DNA from: Dyadobacter sp. MSC1_007
GTDB taxonomy: Bacteria; Bacteroidota; Bacteroidia; Cytophagales; Spirosomataceae
Assembly (NCBI RefSeq): GCF_023667495.1
Contig: NZ_JAMOZL010000003.1
Location: forward strand, 434,001-498,000
Direction of reading: 5' to 3'
Length of the DNA: 64,000 bases
Shown one piece after another: positions 34,801 through 42,141 of the stretch. The position numbers and the translations under genes are program-made. The number at the start of each line of letters is the position of its first letter. The stretch's first letter is position 1. Under the pieces are notes generated by a model. That model had not been told where the DNA came from and did no database searches. It saw only the letters and a list, made by a program, of their open reading frames with translations.

Positions 34801-34833
34801 GGCTCCGTGCATCAATGCGCGGGGCCTTTTTTT
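34801..34833 (+). terminator. Intrinsic terminator of the fibre/T9SS operon
   Basis: Eleven-bp stem GGCTCCGTGCA / TGCGCGGGGCC (two G-T pairs), TCAA loop, then seven Ts. Confidence 0.85.
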
Positions 34834-34967
34834 ATGCGTTGAAATCAATTATATAATTTCATACACAGTAAAAAAATAGGTTTCCAGGGTTTTGTAACGG
34901 GTACAGCCCATTCTGAATTTTGTCCTGAATCCATTTTGTATTGTTAAATATCCTAACCCATAAAACG

Positions 34968-36179
34968 ATGATCCTGACTATAAAACAAATAAAGTGGCTG
35001 TGCATCGTACATGTTCTTTTGCTGTCGGCGGTGACGGCGCGCGCGCAGACAAAACCTAAAAAAGCGACTCCCATTGCATTTAAAAAGCAGGAATTAACCA
35101 GGAAGTTTATAGCGGAAGGTGCGGCCATGGGTGATGTCAACAAGGATGGGAAAAAGGATATCCTTTCGGGTGCATATTGGTTTGAAGCGCCTTCATGGAA
35201 GGCGCACGAACTGGCCAAGCCGGATTCTTTTATCGTAAACGGCAGTTACAGCGATTCTTTCCTCGATTTTGCAATGGATGTGAACCAGGATGGCTGGATT
35301 GATCTGATCCGGATTGACTGGCCGGGAAAAGCAGCAGCATGGCACGAAAATCCAAAGGGCAAACCAGGTCATTGGCCCATGCACGTGATCCACACGTCGG
35401 TAGGGAACGAGTCACCGACGCTGGCTGATATAGACGGTGACGGCCGGTTGGACCTACTTTGCAACGACCCGACTGCTAAAAAAGTAATATGGCTTAAATG
35501 TCCTTCAAAAAAGGGCGAAACGGCCTGGGAGAAGTTTATCATCAGCAATGACCCGAACAATGCAACGCATATGTACACGCACGGCATTGGTTATGGAGAT
35601 ATTAATGGGGATAAAAGAAAGGATGTGATCGTCAGGAACGGATGGTGGGAGGGTCCGGAAGAAGGGCCTGCGAAACACCCGAAGGATGCCGACTGGAAAT
35701 TTCACCCCGCGGACCTTGGCCAGGATTGTTCGCAAATGTATGTGCTGGACCTGAATGGAGACGGGTTGAATGACGTCATCAGTGCCTCTGCTCATAATTA
35801 CGGAATCTGGTGGCATGAGCAAAAGAAAGATGAACAGGGAAATATGGTGTGGCTGCACCATGATATCGATAAAACGATCTCGCAGACACACGGCCTCGCA
35901 TTGCGGGACATCAATGGCGACGGAAATCCTGATTTAATCACGGGCAAAAGGTATTTTGCACATAACGGAAATGACCCTGGCGAGTTTGAGCCTGCTTACA
36001 TTTCATGGTTTGAATATAAGCCCGGAAAGACGCCCACATGGATCAGGCATGATATTGATGACAACTCCGGCGTGGGGCTGCATGTTACCGTGGAGGATCT
36101 CAACAATGATGGTTTATTGGATATCGTCACCGGTAACAAAAAGGGCGTCCGCATTTTTACACAGCAAAAAGCGAAATAG
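34968..36179 (+). CDS. Exported VCBS/FG-GAP repeat protein
   Basis: A 403-residue protein (ATG at 34968, signal peptide ending ARAQ) with about six VCBS/FG-GAP strands: DVNKDGKKDILSG, DVNQDGWIDLI, DIDGDGRLDLL, DINGDKRKDVI, DLNGDGLNDVIS, DINGDGNPDLIT, DLNNDGLLDIVTG. This predicts a calcium-binding beta-propeller. The inter-strand segments (WFEAPSWKAHEL, HENPKGKPGHWP, WWEGPEEGPAKHPKDADWKFHPADLG) are like those of sugar-locus propellers in planctomycetes and Bacteroidota. No T9SS tail. A sugar epimerase gene starts 6 bases after its stop, so the two are one transcript. Confidence 0.85.
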   Translation: MILTIKQIKWLCIVHVLLLSAVTARAQTKPKKATPIAFKKQELTRKFIAEGAAMGDVNKDGKKDILSGAYWFEAPSWKAHELAKPDSFIVNGSYSDSFLDFAMDVNQDGWIDLIRIDWPGKAAAWHENPKGKPGHWPMHVIHTSVGNESPTLADIDGDGRLDLLCNDPTAKKVIWLKCPSKKGETAWEKFIISNDPNNATHMYTHGIGYGDINGDKRKDVIVRNGWWEGPEEGPAKHPKDADWKFHPADLGQDCSQMYVLDLNGDGLNDVISASAHNYGIWWHEQKKDEQGNMVWLHHDIDKTISQTHGLALRDINGDGNPDLITGKRYFAHNGNDPGEFEPAYISWFEYKPGKTPTWIRHDIDDNSGVGLHVTVEDLNNDGLLDIVTGNKKGVRIFTQQKAK

Positions 36180-36185
36180 GCTTAC

Positions 36186-37031
36186 ATGGAATTTGGTATC
36201 AATACCTATCTTTTTTCTTCACCGTTCACGAACGACAGCATTTCTTACTTTCCCAAATTCAAAGAATGGGGATTCGATTTTGTGGAGATAGCATTGGAGG
36301 AACCTTCGAATATTGATCCTGCATTGATCCGCAGGGCATTGGACGACAATGGCCTTGCGTGCAAGTCGGTATGCGCGGCTACCGGTCCCGGGCGCGACCT
36401 CAGGGGAACGCGTAAGGAACAGGTTACTTCATTGGAATATGTGGAATCCCTTATCCGTATTGCGCCTGTATTGGGCAGCCATTTGGTGGCGGGGCCTATT
36501 TACTCGGCCGTCGGTCGCGCCGAATTCGTTCCGGACGATCAGAAAGGCCGGCAATGGGAAACGGTTGCAGGTAATTTGCGGACATTGACTGCGGTAGCGG
36601 AGCAGGAAGGGGTGAAGCTGGCGATTGAGCCATTGAACCGCTATGAGACAGATTTTATCAATACCTGCGCCCAGGCGCTGCGCATGATCGACGATGTTGG
36701 AAGCAAAGCGCTCCTAGTACATCTCGACACATTTCATATGAACCTGGAAGAGAAAGATCCCGCATTGGCTATCCGGAATGCTGGTGATAAGCTTGGGCTG
36801 TTGCACGCATCGGGGAGTGACCGTGGTACGCCTGGTGGTGATCAGATTAACTGGGACCGCATATTTGCCGCATTGGACCATATCCATTACCAGGGCGACA
36901 TTGTAATTGAATCTTTTACGCCGGATGTGAAGGTGATTGCCAAAGCGGCATCGATATGGCGTCAGGTGGAGCCTTCGCGGGAATCCATTGCGGTGGAAGG
37001 GCTCCGGTTTTTAAGGTCGCTGGCGTTTTAA
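36186..37031 (+). CDS. Sugar phosphate isomerase/epimerase (ketose 3-epimerase-like TIM barrel)
   Basis: A 281-residue cytosolic TIM-barrel protein of the AP-endonuclease-2/xylose-isomerase-like family, closest in motif to D-tagatose/D-psicose 3-epimerases. Family signatures: AIEPLNRYETDFINT (first metal Glu), LVHLDTFHMNLEEKD (metal Asp and His), LLHASGSDRGTPGGDQINWDRIF and VIESFTP (last metal Glu). It would interconvert a ketose at C3. It is co-transcribed with the VCBS protein upstream. The exact substrate cannot be read from sequence. Confidence 0.88.
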   Translation: MEFGINTYLFSSPFTNDSISYFPKFKEWGFDFVEIALEEPSNIDPALIRRALDDNGLACKSVCAATGPGRDLRGTRKEQVTSLEYVESLIRIAPVLGSHLVAGPIYSAVGRAEFVPDDQKGRQWETVAGNLRTLTAVAEQEGVKLAIEPLNRYETDFINTCAQALRMIDDVGSKALLVHLDTFHMNLEEKDPALAIRNAGDKLGLLHASGSDRGTPGGDQINWDRIFAALDHIHYQGDIVIESFTPDVKVIAKAASIWRQVEPSRESIAVEGLRFLRSLAF

Positions 37032-37036
37032 AGCCG

Positions 37037-37068
37037 ATGCCCGCACGAACCGAAATTCACGCGGGCAT
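37037..37068. terminator. Hairpin between convergent genes
   Basis: Eight-bp perfect stem ATGCCCGC / GCGGGCAT in the 42-base gap; probably ends both transcripts. Confidence 0.6.
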
Positions 37069-37073
37069 ACCTG

Positions 37074-39998
37074 CTAATTCAATAAACCATCAAATGTAAG
37101 TGCGACGTAATAAAGGCCTCCCAATGTCGGTCCGCCTGCGTATTGTATGTAATTTCTGTTGAAAATATTGCTTCCGCCTACCTTCACGCTGGCTTTGATC
37201 TGAGGCACTTTGTAAGTGACCTGCGCGTCAAATGTGTGGATAGCCGGAACCGAACCGTTCACGAGCGGGCTTTCCCACTGAAACTCCTGCTGCCATCTGT
37301 AAACGACACTGAAACCGAGATTTTTAGCGATCTGGCGGTTGCCAAACTGGATATTGGTGGACCATTCCGGGGTATTAAAGCCCGTAACAAAGATATCAGA
37401 GGTAGCATTGGACTTCATTTTATTGAAGCTTGCATTACCGGAAACAGTATAGCTTTTGTAAAAATTATAAGTTAATCCCAGAGCAGAACCGTAGTTACGG
37501 TATTTGTTTTTTGCATTGGTATACACACGGTAACGGTCCTGTCCTGCATCCCGGTTAGCATCCAGCATAGCCAAAATAGCAGCGTCGGTTCCTACTGTTT
37601 GGCCTTTTGGTACATCCACCTGCACCTGGCCAAGGAAGCCGTCGTAGGTATTAGTGTAGGCATCAAAGTCAAATACCAAAGAATTGTTCAGGAATACACT
37701 TTTATAACCAAACTCGTACGAATGGATCTGCTCGGGGCGGCCTTTGTCGAGCTGGGCTTTCACCAGCAGGTTCCTGTTTGCCAGTGCCGCGTCATTGCGA
37801 TTGGCACCACCCGCCACGGCTGCATTTACCGCCGCATTGAAAATAACCCCCGATGCACGGGTATAGCTGTTGTCAAGATAGCCAAGGCCCTGGTTAATAT
37901 AGGTTAAGCTGCCGACGCGTTTTACACGCCCGTTGTTCACATAAGAAAGTGCTTCGAACAATCCTGGAAAGCGATAGCCCTGCTGGTAAGTGAAGCGGAA
38001 ATTGTTGTTGGGTGTCGGTGAATATACCGCAGCCAGTCTTGGGGTCAGTTTTGGATCAAATTCCGGATTGTAATCGTAACGCAGCGAGCCGAACAGTTTC
38101 AGCTTATCCTTAAAAAACAGCTTGGTAACCTGCGCAAATGCACCGAATTTTTTATAATTGATCTTATCACCATAAGTACCGTCTTCCAGTGGTTTGCCAC
38201 GGTCTGCGATAGGGCGGGAGAAGTCAACAAATGTATTACCGTCCGGTGTAATCTGGTAATTGCGCGCATCACCGCCGATCAGCAGATCGAAATATTTAGT
38301 GTATTTGGATAAATCCCATTGTCCCTCAATGTGGTAAAGCGTACTTTTTTGGACCAATGCGGCCCCGCCTGAAACCGGAGCGTCGGGAATGGTTGAAGAC
38401 TTGATATCCCAATTGTTAATACTTCTGATGAGCGCTTTCTGATCTTCAAATGCTTTGGTGCCAGGCACGGCTCTGTTTGCGTCGGCGATTTCGCGTGCAT
38501 ATTTGGTTGCTGCGGCCAAATTTGCATCGGTTAATGCACCGCCATTCTGTTGTGCGTAAGTATTGAGGGCCGTTTTGTAAGCCGCTCCCCACACACTTCC
38601 GCTACCGCCTGTGGAAAGGTCCATATTATCGGCCAGCGGTTTTACATTGAATGAGTCGCCGGAATTTTCCTTCGAAATGTAAGCCCGTACGAGGAAGTTC
38701 GCGCCTTTCAGATCGATTTTATGGTTTTGCACGATCACATTGTCGAGCTGTATTTTGTTACCACGCTGAAAAACCCCGTCCATTTTACCCACACGATAGG
38801 CGTAAGAAATTTCAGCTTTATCACTTAAACGGTAATGCAGGGCTGCATCAAATTTAAGATTATCAACTCTTGGGCTTACCAGGTCCCTTTCCCAGTAACC
38901 CGTGCGGGCCACGTTGAGGGTTTGATTAGGTTTGCCATTGATGTTCAAGCCACTTACAGACACGGTATTGCTTCCTGCCAGTACATCATCACCATACTTA
39001 TTCCAACCGTCGAAAGCGGCATTGTTTGCGCCATTAAGCGCCGGGTAGTTCGGATTGGCACTTTTCAGGTTGTTAGGATTTTGGTCCAAACGGGTATCCG
39101 CGAGCCAGTCCGTCCCTCTCATATATCCGAAATTCAGTTTGAATGCAAACTTGTTATTGAATGCTTTTGCATAACGCACGGCAGTTTCCGTAAGAATGCT
39201 GGCGTCACGACCGGTGCCTCCAACATGGTTAACGCCGGTTTTTTGATATATACTTAATCCCTGATAAAAGAACGGGCTTTTGGTGAGCAGGTTCGACATT
39301 CCGTTGATGGCGTTCAGGCCGTAAAGTGCCGAAGCTGCCCCTGGCGTGATTTCTACACTGGCAATATCGAGTTCAGTCGGGCCGATGGCGTTTCCCAGCG
39401 GCACACCCAAGGTCGCCGCTTGCATATCGATTCCATCCACAAGCTGCATGAACCGATAGTTACTGGGAATATTGAAACCGCGGGTATTTGGTATTTTGAA
39501 TGTAAGGCTTGAAGTGGTCATCTGAACACCCTTTACGTTTTCGAGGGCGTCGTAAAATGAAGGAGAGGGAGAGTCGCGAATGGCGCGAATGTCTAGCTTG
39601 GCGATCGCTACCGGTGATTTAAGGATACTTTCTTCTACCCGTGATGCGGTAACCACGATCTCCTGAGCCAGTTGCGTTTGGGTCACAAGTTCAACGTTCA
39701 GATTAGAGCCGGGGCCGGACACTTCAAATTCCTGTGTTTGAAAACCTACGCTTGAAATGATCAACGTGAATGGATATTTCGCTTTCGACCTTAATTTGAA
39801 ATTTCCGTCTGCCTCGGAAGTAGTGCCGGTAACCGTGCCTTTGATCACTACGCTGACACCGGGCAAAGCAGATTTATCGGCCTGATCGATGATCGTTCCG
39901 GTTATTTCAATGAAGTTGTTGCCTTGGGAAAATGATATTAGGGGAACAAAAAGAAATAGCGCAAGAACGAGCTTCCTGGCCTGGTAAATGGTTTTCAT
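37074..39998 (-). CDS. TonB-dependent outer-membrane receptor with carboxypeptidase-like N-domain
   Basis: A 974-residue outer-membrane active transporter. Signal peptide 1-25. The CarboxypepD_reg-like domain (about 28-115) has ITGTIIDQADKSALPGVSVVIKGTVTGTTSEADGNFKL. A TonB-box-like region (EIVVTASR) leads to the plug (about 120-240: SPSFYDALENVKGVQMTTSS...IEITPGAASALYGLNAINGMSN). The 22-strand barrel ends in an aromatic-containing strand (YYVALTFDGLLN). There is no SusD gene next to it, so it is not a standard SusCD pair; siderophore, vitamin or peptide uptake is as likely as glycan. A strong promoter with a ~100-base leader lies upstream. Confidence 0.93.
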   Translation of the reverse strand: MKTIYQARKLVLALFLFVPLISFSQGNNFIEITGTIIDQADKSALPGVSVVIKGTVTGTTSEADGNFKLRSKAKYPFTLIISSVGFQTQEFEVSGPGSNLNVELVTQTQLAQEIVVTASRVEESILKSPVAIAKLDIRAIRDSPSPSFYDALENVKGVQMTTSSLTFKIPNTRGFNIPSNYRFMQLVDGIDMQAATLGVPLGNAIGPTELDIASVEITPGAASALYGLNAINGMSNLLTKSPFFYQGLSIYQKTGVNHVGGTGRDASILTETAVRYAKAFNNKFAFKLNFGYMRGTDWLADTRLDQNPNNLKSANPNYPALNGANNAAFDGWNKYGDDVLAGSNTVSVSGLNINGKPNQTLNVARTGYWERDLVSPRVDNLKFDAALHYRLSDKAEISYAYRVGKMDGVFQRGNKIQLDNVIVQNHKIDLKGANFLVRAYISKENSGDSFNVKPLADNMDLSTGGSGSVWGAAYKTALNTYAQQNGGALTDANLAAATKYAREIADANRAVPGTKAFEDQKALIRSINNWDIKSSTIPDAPVSGGAALVQKSTLYHIEGQWDLSKYTKYFDLLIGGDARNYQITPDGNTFVDFSRPIADRGKPLEDGTYGDKINYKKFGAFAQVTKLFFKDKLKLFGSLRYDYNPEFDPKLTPRLAAVYSPTPNNNFRFTYQQGYRFPGLFEALSYVNNGRVKRVGSLTYINQGLGYLDNSYTRASGVIFNAAVNAAVAGGANRNDAALANRNLLVKAQLDKGRPEQIHSYEFGYKSVFLNNSLVFDFDAYTNTYDGFLGQVQVDVPKGQTVGTDAAILAMLDANRDAGQDRYRVYTNAKNKYRNYGSALGLTYNFYKSYTVSGNASFNKMKSNATSDIFVTGFNTPEWSTNIQFGNRQIAKNLGFSVVYRWQQEFQWESPLVNGSVPAIHTFDAQVTYKVPQIKASVKVGGSNIFNRNYIQYAGGPTLGGLYYVALTFDGLLN

Positions 39999-40106
39999 AA
40001 CTGGGGTAATAATTTTGTTAATCCGGCAAGGCTTCGCGGTGCTGCTATCCCTGTCACGAGTGGTTGATTAAACTATATTATTGCTAAAATCTATCGATTT
40101 AGTAGA

Positions 40107-40137
40107 CAAATGTAATCCGGTTTTTTGAACGATCCAA
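40107..40137 (-). promoter_or_regulatory. Promoter of the TonB-dependent receptor gene
   Basis: Minus strand: TTG (40137-40135), 20-base spacer, TACATTTG (40114-40107), an exact TAnnTTTG. The predicted leader is about 100 bases. Confidence 0.7.
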
Positions 40138-40143
40138 TTTTAG

Positions 40144-40177
40144 GCAATAAAAAACCCCGGATTTTTGCTCCGGGGTT
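40144..40177 (-). terminator. mqo terminator
   Basis: Minus strand: stem AACCCCGGA / TCCGGGGTT, then TTTTATT. It lies between the mqo stop and the receptor promoter. Confidence 0.85.
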
Positions 40178-40199
40178 CTTGGAAAAATAATATTTGGAA

Positions 40200-41726
40200 C
40201 TAGGCGCTCATCTCTTCTTCGAGTCGGGAAGCACTCAAATGCAAGACTTCTGTTGTGCGTGCGCGGGTTTTTTCAGCCAGTTTTTCATCTTTTGCCAATG
40301 ACTTTCCAAACGATGGGATCAGCTTTTTAAACTGCGCCTGCCATTCAGGAGATTTCGCCTCGGCGAAACAACGATGGATCAAATCCAGCATGATCGATAC
40401 CGACGTAGAAGCACCTGGAGAGGCTCCCAGCAGCGCGGCAAGAGAGCCGTCGGCAGCAGTCACCATTTCGGTCCCGAATTCGAGAACACCACCTTCCTTT
40501 TCATCTTTTTTAATAACCTGAACACGCTGACCCGCGGTTTCCAGGTCCCAATCTTCCAAACGGGCTTCAGGAAGGTAATCTTTCAATGCTTCCAGGCGGT
40601 CTTGTGGGGACTGTCTTACCTGATCGATCAGGTATTTGGTCAACGGAATATTATGTAAACCGGCTGCCAGCATCGGTCTGATATTGTTCAGTTTAATGGA
40701 CAAAGGCAGGTCGAGGTAAGAGCCGTTTTTCAGGAACTTGGTCGAAAAACCGGCGTAGGGTCCAAAAAGAAGTGCCTTTTTGCCATCGATCATGCGCGTG
40801 TCCAGGTGAGGTACCGACATAGGAGGCGATCCTACAGAAGCTTTTCCGTACACTTTTGCCTGGTGTTTTTCAATAATCTCAGGTTTGTTGCAAACGAGCC
40901 ATTGTCCGCTCACCGGGAAACCGCCAAAGCCTTTTCCTTCCGGGATATCCGATTTTTCAAGCAATGGGAGAGAGCCGCCGCCTGCCCCAATGAACACGAA
41001 TTTGGTGGTGAACTTGCTGGTTTTCCGGGTGGCACGATCTTTCACTTCGATCTGCCAGGACGTACCTTTTTTACGGCTCAGATCATCCACCTCGTAATTA
41101 AGGTACAAATTAACACCTTCCTGTTTTTCGAGGTAATCGAACATGGCCTTGGTCAACGCCCCAAAGTTGACGTCCGTACCTAATTCCATGCGTGTTGCAG
41201 CCACTTTCTCATCCGGGTTCCGGCCGGTCATTACCAGCGGGATCCAGTTGTTGATCTCCTCTTTGTCCTCAGTATATTCCATCCCTTTGAAAAGATGGTG
41301 GCTTGTAAGGGCCTGATATCTTTTCCGCAGGTAATCCACATTCTCGTCACCCCAGACAAAGCTCAGGTGGGGGATGTTATGGATAAATGCATCCGGCGAT
41401 TCGATAACGCCGTTTTCAACAAGATAAGCCCAGAATTCCTTCGAAACTTCAAATGACTCAGCGATTTTGACAGCTTTTTTGGTCTCCACAGAGCCATCCG
41501 GCAGCTGCGGAGTGTAATTCAGTTCACAAAACGCAGAATGGCCGGTACCGGCATTGTTCCACGGATCTGAGCTTTCAGCAGTAACCCGGTCAAGCCGCTC
41601 GAAGATTGAAATAGTTATCGCAGGACTTAGCTTTTTAAGAAGGACCCCGAGCGTTGCGCTCATAATACCCGCCCCAATCAAAACCACATCGGGGGAGTTC
41701 GTTTTTGAAGACTTTTTGGTATTCAT
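40200..41726 (-). CDS. mqo: Malate:quinone oxidoreductase
   Basis: A 508-residue peripheral membrane FAD enzyme that oxidises malate to oxaloacetate and passes electrons to the quinone pool, replacing or complementing NAD-malate dehydrogenase in the TCA cycle. The Rossmann FAD motif is VVLIGAGIMSATLGVLLKKL. Family signatures are SDPWNNAGTGHSAFCELNYTPQ, SFVWGDENVDYLRKRY, FGPYAGFSTKFLKNGS and the C-terminal SLAALLGASPGASTSV. Start: the ATG at 41726 is preferred; a GTG lies one codon before. Single gene with its own terminator. Confidence 0.97.
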   Translation of the reverse strand: MNTKKSSKTNSPDVVLIGAGIMSATLGVLLKKLSPAITISIFERLDRVTAESSDPWNNAGTGHSAFCELNYTPQLPDGSVETKKAVKIAESFEVSKEFWAYLVENGVIESPDAFIHNIPHLSFVWGDENVDYLRKRYQALTSHHLFKGMEYTEDKEEINNWIPLVMTGRNPDEKVAATRMELGTDVNFGALTKAMFDYLEKQEGVNLYLNYEVDDLSRKKGTSWQIEVKDRATRKTSKFTTKFVFIGAGGGSLPLLEKSDIPEGKGFGGFPVSGQWLVCNKPEIIEKHQAKVYGKASVGSPPMSVPHLDTRMIDGKKALLFGPYAGFSTKFLKNGSYLDLPLSIKLNNIRPMLAAGLHNIPLTKYLIDQVRQSPQDRLEALKDYLPEARLEDWDLETAGQRVQVIKKDEKEGGVLEFGTEMVTAADGSLAALLGASPGASTSVSIMLDLIHRCFAEAKSPEWQAQFKKLIPSFGKSLAKDEKLAEKTRARTTEVLHLSASRLEEEMSA

Positions 41727-42141
41727 CACGAAAAAAGTAAATATGGTAAAAGGGCGATAGCCCGGAAAAGTACAAAACTCTGTTAGACAACAATGATGCT
41801 AACACTATTTGTTTCGAAAATAGTATAATTTCAAAAATAAAAGTTATGAACAAATGCAAGTTCTTGGGAAGGGGCAATTAAAACTTCTTTAGTTGCAAAT
41901 GCGAAGGGTAAGATGTAACCGATCGGTTTATTTTTGATGAAAAAGTGTTTTTTGCATACCAGAATGTCTTCTCGTTCGTTCCAGACGAAGCTACGACATC
42001 CAATTTTTACTCAACGTTTTACCGAACAACACCAATTTTGTCAACTTCAAAAGTTGTCGTAGATTTATCATGTATTATCAAATAATCAATCAATTAAAGA
42101 TACCCATAATACCCTAAAAAGACCAAACAATTAAACTGTGT
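41727..42141. promoter_or_regulatory. Divergent intergenic region between mqo and the first C25 peptidase gene
   Basis: 415 bases without a gene. For the plus-strand peptidase, TTTG (42037-42040) is separated by 19 bases from TAGATTTA (42060-42067), a good promoter match. Inside that spacer sits a palindrome, CAACTT-CAA-AAGTTG (42042-42056), a candidate operator. For mqo a minus-strand TATTTTTG lies about 120 bases upstream. The remainder is AT-rich and featureless. Confidence 0.5.

Noticed and set aside
37074..39998. SusC-type glycan receptor
   Set aside because: No SusD-like lipoprotein lies next to it, so it is called a general TonB-dependent receptor.
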